Origin: Tragulus kanchil
Taxonomy: Eukaryota > Chordata > Mammalia > Artiodactyla > Tragulidae
Assembly: GCA_022376925.1 (NCBI GenBank)
Contig: JAIOJX010000027.1
Coordinates: 14,959,471-15,023,470 of the forward strand
Direction of reading: 5' to 3'
DNA length: 64,000 nt
The position numbers were made by a program, and so were the translations under genes. Shown in pieces: positions 57,401-64,000 of this stretch. A model generated the notes under the pieces. It was not told the origin of the DNA. It searched no databases and was given only the letters and a program-made list of their open reading frames with translations. The number at the start of each line of letters is the position of its first letter. The stretch's first letter is position 1.

Positions 57401-58705
57401 TTTTAGGCAGATATTCTCAAGTCACAATGCCATGGTTCTGATTTAGGCAGATCTGGCTTCCCGCCTGTCCTCTTCCACCCGTGCTTTACAACTCTGTAGC
57501 TTGTTCATGGCATCCTAGTGTTGGGTAAAAATAGTTAGACCTAGATTGAAGTTATTTGTAAACAAGTAAGTGTTCACTTCTTGTGGGGAAAATAAAAACA
57601 CGAAGGCGTCACAGTCAGTCCTGATTCCCAGTCCAGCTCTCTCTTTACGACCTCACACAGAGAAGCTTCTCGGCTGTGGTATGCTCAGTAGAAGGATAGG
57701 AGTGGCGGAGTTTATGCTGGGTGTGAAGAGTTTATTTTTTCTTTACTTTTGTTTTTTTTTTTTTTACTATGGAAAATTTCAGACATACAAAAGTAGGAAG
57801 GGTATAATCAATCTCACTATAGCTGTTATTCAACCTCAATAGTTATTAATGTTGTTTCATCTATTTCTTCTGTCTCCATCAGTTATGTTGAAGCAAATGG
57901 GAAAAAGTATTTCAGTGAACTTAAACTTAGTGTATTTGCAGGTAAGGAGAGCTGGAAACAGTTCAGTAGGGTGTGGGCTGAGCTTTCTGGCTGGGGGTCA
58001 TAGTGACCAGAAGTAGGATTAATTGCCAGAATTCCTCGGGCAAGTCACTTAACGTCTTCTGAGTTTTAGTTTGTCTGTGAGATGGAGATAATAATGCCAA
58101 CTTCACAGAATCACTTGAGGTGAGGTGTATAAAAACCGTCTATGAACTTTGAGGCTGAAATGTGGCATACATTTCGTTGTCCATGAAACCAGAAAGGTGG
58201 TCCTTTGAACTTCGTGGTGCTGGCCTGAAGTTTCTGTTACTCAGTACGTCTTTATTCTTCAGCAAATACTGACGTGACGCTCCTGAGGCTTCAGCAGTGA
58301 GCACAGCAGGCAAAATCGCAGCCCTCCTGGAGCTTCGGCTCCAGATCTGGAGGGCGACAGGAAGCTGGTACCTTAACAGTGATTACTCTGGGCCAGGTAC
58401 TGTCTTACGTGCTTTCTTATTTTACCCTGTTTTATTCTTGCAGCAGTGCTATGAGGTGTAGCATTGTTGTTGTTCCCATTTTGCAGATTTGGAGATGGAA
58501 GCAGGTTTTTAGGCAGATATTCTCAAGTCACAATGCCATGGTTCTGATTTAGGCAGATCTGGCTTCCCGCCTGTCCTCTTCCACCCGTGCTTTACAACTC
58601 TGTAGCTTGTTCATGGCATCCTAGTGTTGGGTAAAAAAATAGTTAGACCTAGATTGAAGTTATTTGTAAACAAGTAAGTGTTCACTTCTTGTGGGGAAAA
58701 TAAAA

Positions 58706-59344
58706 GACACACACAAATGGAAAAAAGGCAGTACATAGTTCTCTGTCGGTGGAAGTATATTAGTACTGTTACATAGGAAAGTAGTTTTCTTCCTGACTTT
58801 TCATAGGCTTCACTGCCGTTCTTGGTGCCTTTAGATACAGGTGACCATGCCAAGTGAAAGGAAGTCATGTTTCTGCTGGTGCTTGGGAAGAGTCTCTTCT
58901 TGAAGGAATCTCCTTGTTTACAGTTCTTTTTCCTTTTTTTTTTTACTCCTCTCTCTTTCGTTATCTTGAGGAAATTCCTTTCTCTGACTTACTCTGTTCT
59001 CTGACCCTCCTTTTCCTCACGTCTGTGGTCTCCCTTCCCCTTCTCATCAGCTGCCAGCGTTCTGAAGGGTTCCCTGCCTTCTGCCTTTGTCCTCTCCTCC
59101 CAGGTCTGCCTCTGTCAGCCACCCGGGGCCTTGCCTGTGTTTTGACATTCCTAAGCTTGTTCAGTGGGACGACTATCAGGACTTGTTTCCCGCCTCTGGC
59201 CCTGGCTCTGCCAGCTCTCAGTCCTCCTTGGTGGACAGGCGAGATTGGGCAGTGTGCATTCCTTCAGTTAGCACCGGGATTAGGACATGGGCCTCACTGC
59301 TTTTAAGGAGGGAAGATGGGTATTATGTATACTTGAGAAGTTTT
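58706..59344. other. Intronic sequence, unannotated
   Basis: Pyrimidine-rich around 58920-59110. The open frame at 58854-59306 has no recognisable product. Confidence 0.4.
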
Positions 59345-60290
59345 TCTTTTAATTTTTGGTGAAATAGACGTAACATAAAACTTAACATCGAGACCATTTT
59401 AGCCTGCAATTCAGTGACATTCAGTGCATTCACATTGTTGTGCGACCATCACCACTGTCCACTCCTTGTCAGAACTTTGCATCATCCTAGCTTGAAGTTC
59501 TGTGCTCATCACACACTAACCAGTCATTCCTCACTGCCTCAAGCCCCTGGCAGACATCATTATACTTTCTGTCTCTGTGAATTTGAACAGCCATTCACCA
59601 TAGGTACCTCATATAAGTGCACTTACAGTGTTTGTCTTTTCGAGACTGGCTCATTTCACTTAGCACATCTTCAAGATTTATCCATGTTGTCACACATGGC
59701 AGGACTTCCTTACTTTTTTTTTTTTTTAATTATTTATTTATTTATTTCCATCCATCTTTATTCTTTGGCCCAAGTAGGCCTCCCATCGCAGTGGCCGCTC
59801 TCAGTATAGAGCACCAGCTGCTCTGCAGCACGTGGGATCTTCCCAGGCCAGGGATCGAACCGGTGCCCCTTGCATTGCAAGGTAAACTCTTTACCCACTG
59901 GACCACCAAGGAAGCCCCCTTCCTTACTTTTTAAGGCTAAGTAATACTGTTGCATGTAAATACCACATTTAAAAAAATTCATCCACCTTTTGATAGACAC
60001 TTGGGTTGCTTATACCTTTTGACTTACTATGAATAATGCTGCTGTGAATGTAGGTGTATACATATCTTTCAAATCCCTGCTTCAAGTTCTTTTGGGAAAT
60101 ACCCCAAAGTGGAATTGGTTATTCTGTGTTTAATGTTTTGAGGAATCTCCGTATTGTTTTCCATAGCAGTGGCACCATTTTCTGTCCACCGGCAGTGCAC
60201 AAGGGTTCTAATTTCTCCACATCCTGCCAGCACTTAAACTTTCTGGTTTTTTGATAGTAGCCTTCCTAATGGGTGCGAATGACAGTGTAT
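59345..60290 (-). mobile_element. Old L1 3' end, minus strand
   Basis: Blocks 'aatagacgtaacataaaac', 'cacattgttgtgcgaccatc', 'ctggctcatttcacttagca', 'gacacttgggttgcttat', 'ttttccatagcagtggcacc', 'cagtgcacaagggttc'. The classical L1 tail and ORF2 C-terminal order, split by the SINE at 59718-59918. Confidence 0.9.
59718..59918 (-). mobile_element. Long-body CHR-type SINE with internal deletion
   Basis: The head and distal body are present; the central palindrome region is deleted. Target-site duplication CTTCCTTACTTTT at 59705-59717 and 59919-59931. Inserted into the L1. Confidence 0.92.
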
Positions 60291-60309
60291 ACTTGTTTTA
60301 TATAGAATT

Positions 60310-60534
60310 ATGGGCTTCCCTTGTGGCTCGGTGATAAAAGAATCCTCCTGCCAATTCAGGAGACACAGAGACACAGGGGTCTCTTCCCCTGGGTGGGGAA
60401 GATCCCCTGGAATAGAAAAGAGCAACTCACTGCACTGTTCTTGCCTGAGAAATCCCAGGGACAGAGGAGCCTGGTGGGCTACAGTCCATGCGGTTGCAAA
60501 AGGTCAGACATGACTGAGCAGCTAAATAGCAACA
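60310..60534 (+). mobile_element. Bov-tA SINE
   Basis: Head 'gcttcccttgtggctcggtg', then 'ttgcctgagaaatcccagg', ending 'gtcagacatgactgagcagc'. Duplicate pair 15 begins in its tail. Confidence 0.9.
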
Positions 60535-62655
60535 TGTGGAATTACAGAATTTCAGGACTAAAAATTTGTTAAAGATTTCTAATTTCAGTTAGCTGTATAC
60601 CAGAAAGAATGTTCTCATGTGTCTTAGCATTTCCACCTCTTTCTCTGTTGAGAAAGGCATTTTGGGCAGATGGGTCTATACTAGATCTTAGGGTTGAGGT
60701 GAACCATGTCTGACCCAGGGTACATGGAATACAGCTTTGTAAGGGATCTGTTCTTCTGTTCAGCTAATGACTGTTTCTTAGACTTCTTTATAGTTTCTAA
60801 GTGTGTCTTCTGAGTTATTTAATCTTTCCAGCATCTTTGAGGGATGAGGTAATGGTATTCAAGTAAACAGATTTATTTAAAAAAACTATGTAAGTTAGAA
60901 ATTAATGAGCCCAAGATCAGTATAAATGCTCAGATGATATAAAGTCAATATTCAATATCAGTTTGAAGGAAACGTAAGTATTATTCCTGGATGTTAGCTC
61001 TAATTTCGTATTATGTAAAATAAACCGTCCCTTTTTAAGCTTTCTTTTTTTATTATTTTTTTATGAGAAAGTTACAACTTCTGGCTTAGTTTGGGTTTTG
61101 AATCATTATTTTTAAGTTAAAGAAAACTGTTAATTTAATTTATATTATGGAAATCTTTAGTCTTAGAGCAAAGTAGTAAGATACCTAATACCTAATTCTT
61201 AGTGTCATAATTTGCCTTGTATTTCTCTGTCAAATAGAAGGTTTTTTTCTGAGCCTGCTGAAGGTAAGTGTCAGACATCTTAGATGGCATTTCATTCACA
61301 CTTCAACACGTGTCTTCTAAGAAGGAGAACATTTTTCCTTATAGGTATAATACTGGTATCACATCTAAGAAAATAATTCAGTAATACTAATGGTTATATT
61401 TTAAAATATAAAGTCCATATATAATTTTTCCCATTTCCCCCCAAATGTATTTTATTTCTTTAGTTTGTCTCTTTAGTTTCTTTTAGTCTAGAAGAGTTAT
61501 CTTCCCTTTTTGTTTTTCGTGATAATTAAGCATGTTTCTTGTTGAAAATCTAGAAAATGCAAATAATAAATGTCAAGCTAATTACTGACATTGTTGAAAT
61601 AAAGTCCATGCTAAATCAGCAACATGTGGAATTACAGAATTTCAGGACTAAAAATTTGTTAAAGATTTCTAATTTCAGTTAGCTGTATACCAGAAAGAAT
61701 GTTCTCATGTGTCTTAGCATTTCCACCTCTTTCTCTGTTGAGAAAGGCATTTTGGGCAGATGGGTCTATACTAGATCTTAGGGTTGAGGTGAACCATGTC
61801 TGACCCAGGGTACATGGAATACAGCTTTGTAAGGGATCTGTTCTTCTGTTCAGCTAATGACTGTTTCTTAGACTTCTTTATAGTTTCTAAGTGTGTCTTC
61901 TGAGTTATTTAATCTTTCCAGCATCTTTGAGGGATGAGGTAATGGTATTCAAGTAAACAGATTTATTTAAAAAAACTATGTAAGTTAGAAATTAATGAGC
62001 CCAAGATCAGTATAAATGCTCAGATGATATAAAGTCAATATTCAATATCAGTTTGAAGGAAACGTAAGTATTATTCCTGGATGTTAGCTCTAATTTCGTA
62101 TTATGTAAAATAAACCGTCCCTTTTTAAGCTTTCTTTTTTTATTATTTTTTTATGAGAAAGTTACAACTTCTGGCTTAGTTTGGGTTTTGAATCATTATT
62201 TTTAAGTTAAAGAAAACTGTTAATTTAATTTATATTATGGAAATCTTTAGTCTTAGAGCAAAGTAGTAAGATACCTAATACCTAATTCTTAGTGTCATAA
62301 TTTGCCTTGTATTTCTCTGTCAAATAGAAGGTTTTTTTCTGAGCCTGCTGAAGGTAAGTGTCAGACATCTTAGATGGCATTTCATTCACACTTCAACACG
62401 TGTCTTCTAAGAAGGAGAACATTTTTCCTTATAGGTATAATACTGGTATCACATCTAAGAAAATAATTCAGTAATACTAATGGTTATATTTTAAAATATA
62501 AAGTCCATATATAATTTTTCCCATTTCCCCCCAAATGTATTTTATTTCTTTAGTTTGTCTCTTTAGTTTCTTTTAGTCTAGAAGAGTTATCTTCCCTTTT
62601 TGTTTTTCGTGATAATTAAGCATGTTGCTTGTTGAAAAACTAGAAAATGCAAATA
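60521..62655. repeat. Tandem duplicate pair 15
   Basis: Copy 1 is 60521-61565 and copy 2 is 61610-62655 (about 1.05 kb, offset 1090). The copies look identical except for a few changes near the right end ('gtttcttgttgaaaatc' against 'gttgcttgttgaaaaac'). The 44-bp filler ends 'gctaaatcagc', like 'gctaaatagc' at copy 1. Probably an unmerged overlap. Confidence 0.92.
61238..61263 (+). other. Weak candidate micro-exon
   Basis: 26 nt between 'tttctctgtcaaatag' and GTAAGT. The donor is strong, the acceptor modest. Repeated at 62328-62353. Low confidence. Confidence 0.15.
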
Positions 62656-62689
62656 TATTTTTGAAAATCTGTCATTTACTGCTCAGAGA

Positions 62690-63080
62690 TACCTACTTTT
62701 AATATCGGAATAATTGTAGACTTACAGAAATGTTGTAAATGTAGGTCAGAATTCTCATATACTGTTAACCCGCCATTGTTAACATCTTACATTTTTAAGG
62801 TACATTTGTCAAATCTAAGATCATCATCATTGGAAAGTTAATATTAGCTAATTTCCAGATTTAATTTCATTTTCCCAGAAAACTCTTTTTCTGTTGGAAA
62901 GATCTCTCCAGGATCCACATTGAATATGGTTGTCATGTCCTGTGGGCTCTGACAGTTTTTCAGAATTTCCTTTTTTTAATAACAATTTTGAAGGGTCCTG
63001 GTTCAGCCATTTCATAGAAGGTCCCTCAAATTGGGTTTGTCTGATACTCTTCCTATGATTAGACTGGAGTTAGGGCTTTG
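62690..63080 (-). mobile_element. Old L1 3'-UTR fragment
   Basis: Minus-strand L1 3'-UTR order: 'gtagacttacagaaatgttg', 'ccattgttaacatcttacat', 'gaccag'-type gap, 'tcatagaaggtccctcaaat', 'gtttgtctgatactcttcc', 'gattagactggagttag'. Confidence 0.8.
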
Positions 63081-64000
63081 GGGAAGGAGATATTTACTTT
63101 TAATATTTTGTTTCATCTCTCTTGACTTTTTATATAAAATATTCTATACAGATAGATATATATTTTATAAAACAAGATTATAGGCTATCATTTGCTTGTT
63201 CTTTTTTTTTAAATTTTTACTTAGAAAATGGGATTTCTTTGTAGATATTATTTTGTAACCTGCTTTTGTTACTTCACATCTTTCCAGTAACCCCTAGTCT
63301 TAGTTTATGTAGGACACCATTTTGAGTTTCAAACATCTGATTTGAAAATACAGTTCTAGAACATAGACTGTTGATAATTTAAAGATAGCCCTTAAGAGGG
63401 ATGATGGTGGTCATGATGGTGGTACCCTTTTATTCTAATTACGCAGTTGGCTCTTATATTGGTTGTGTTTGATTTATAAAGCTTTTACCCTTTTCTTCTA
63501 ATTATGTAGGTAGCCCTTATATTGGTTTGTGTTTTATTTATAAAGCTTAAGTATTTTGGATCAGGATGTGTTTGCAAGGATACAGAAATAATTTGGAAGG
63601 GAAAAATGAAGAAATACAAATGACAGAAAATGTTTTGTAATAATAAAACTTTCCTGGCAAGCAGCAGCCTTTTCTCAAAGTCAACCTTTTAATATAATTT
63701 GCTTGCTTTATAAATACAAGTTTTTGGTTTTTTATATCTTTATTGATTAGTAAGCATGTTAAATGATTCAGGAGGAGGCTCACAGTCTTTAAGAAATAAT
63801 TTGGACTTATTGATCCAGATTTGCTGACAGTTCTCAAAAATGAATCAGGAAATGTCAAAGTACCAGATGAAAAAATGTCTTAATTTTTGGTATAACTTTT
63901 CTTAAATTTATGTTTTTTTTTTTAATAATCTAAGTTACTAAAACAGATAGTAGAAGGTCCATCAGGATATTATTTTATGTGTTTAAAGCATTTGCTTTGC
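63081..64000. other. Intronic sequence, unannotated
   Basis: AT-rich. A local near-repeat of about 55 bp occurs at 63426-63485 and 63488-63546 ('cccttttattctaatta', 'ggttgtgtttgatttataaagct' in shortened form). No gene seen. Confidence 0.4.

Larger units (their letters stand above)
56512..58705. repeat. Tandem duplicate pair 14
   Basis: Copy 1 is 56512-57597 and copy 2 is 57618-58705 (about 1.09 kb, offset 1106 rising to 1108 through an A-run change). The 20-bp filler ends like the sequence left of copy 1. Probably an unmerged overlap. Confidence 0.92.

Noticed and set aside
5059..62655. Regular direct repeats as a CRISPR-like array, satellite or new repeat family
   Set aside because: Units from different pairs share no sequence with each other; each is only a two-copy tandem of local DNA.

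Overview
This window is nuclear DNA of a ruminant (Pecora: cattle, sheep, goat, deer and relatives). The evidence is the repeat content. It holds many Bov-tA/Bov-A SINEs, several copies of the RTE-type LINE BovB, many tRNA-Glu-derived CHR-type SINEs, L1s with a ruminant-style 3' end, and old mammalian MIR and L1 remnants. I see no prokaryotic or viral gene system and no multi-exon protein gene that I can name. Almost all long open frames are repeat consensus or CpG-island artefacts.

Layout. Positions 1-41.9 kb are gene-poor, repeat-dense sequence. About 26.5-36.9 kb is a stack of L1 pieces, mostly on the minus strand, broken by younger L1, BovB and SINE insertions. Positions 41.9-44.9 kb are a strong CpG island. 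It ends in a convincing plus-strand first exon near 44.28-44.35 kb, with a palindrome, a YY1-type AAGATGGCG motif, a two-codon upstream ORF and a GTAAGT donor. From there to 64 kb the sequence reads as a long first intron or 5' leader region. A few cryptic-exon candidates carry good splice signals (45.6, 47.8, 51.0, 56.8 and 61.2 kb), but none encodes a recognisable domain. I could not identify the gene.

The dominant anomaly is a series of fifteen head-to-tail tandem duplications, each about 1.05-1.2 kb. They lie every 2-8 kb across the window and involve unrelated sequence each time (SINE, L1, CpG island, intron). The two copies of a pair are nearly identical. Their differences are mostly homopolymer-length changes and cluster at the inner ends. 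Most pairs are separated by 7-44 bp of filler that often looks like a degraded version of the sequence left of the first copy. I read these as unmerged contig overlaps (false duplications), not biology. On that reading about 16.5 kb of the 64 kb is surplus and the true locus is about 47.5 kb. If they proved real, they would be very unusual.

Secondary points are an abundant long-body tRNA-Glu SINE subfamily whose body carries an NRF1-like GCGCATGCGC palindrome, a SINE-in-SINE-in-L1 nest at 12.5-15.5 kb, and a short class-II ERV U5/primer-binding-site fragment inside that L1.
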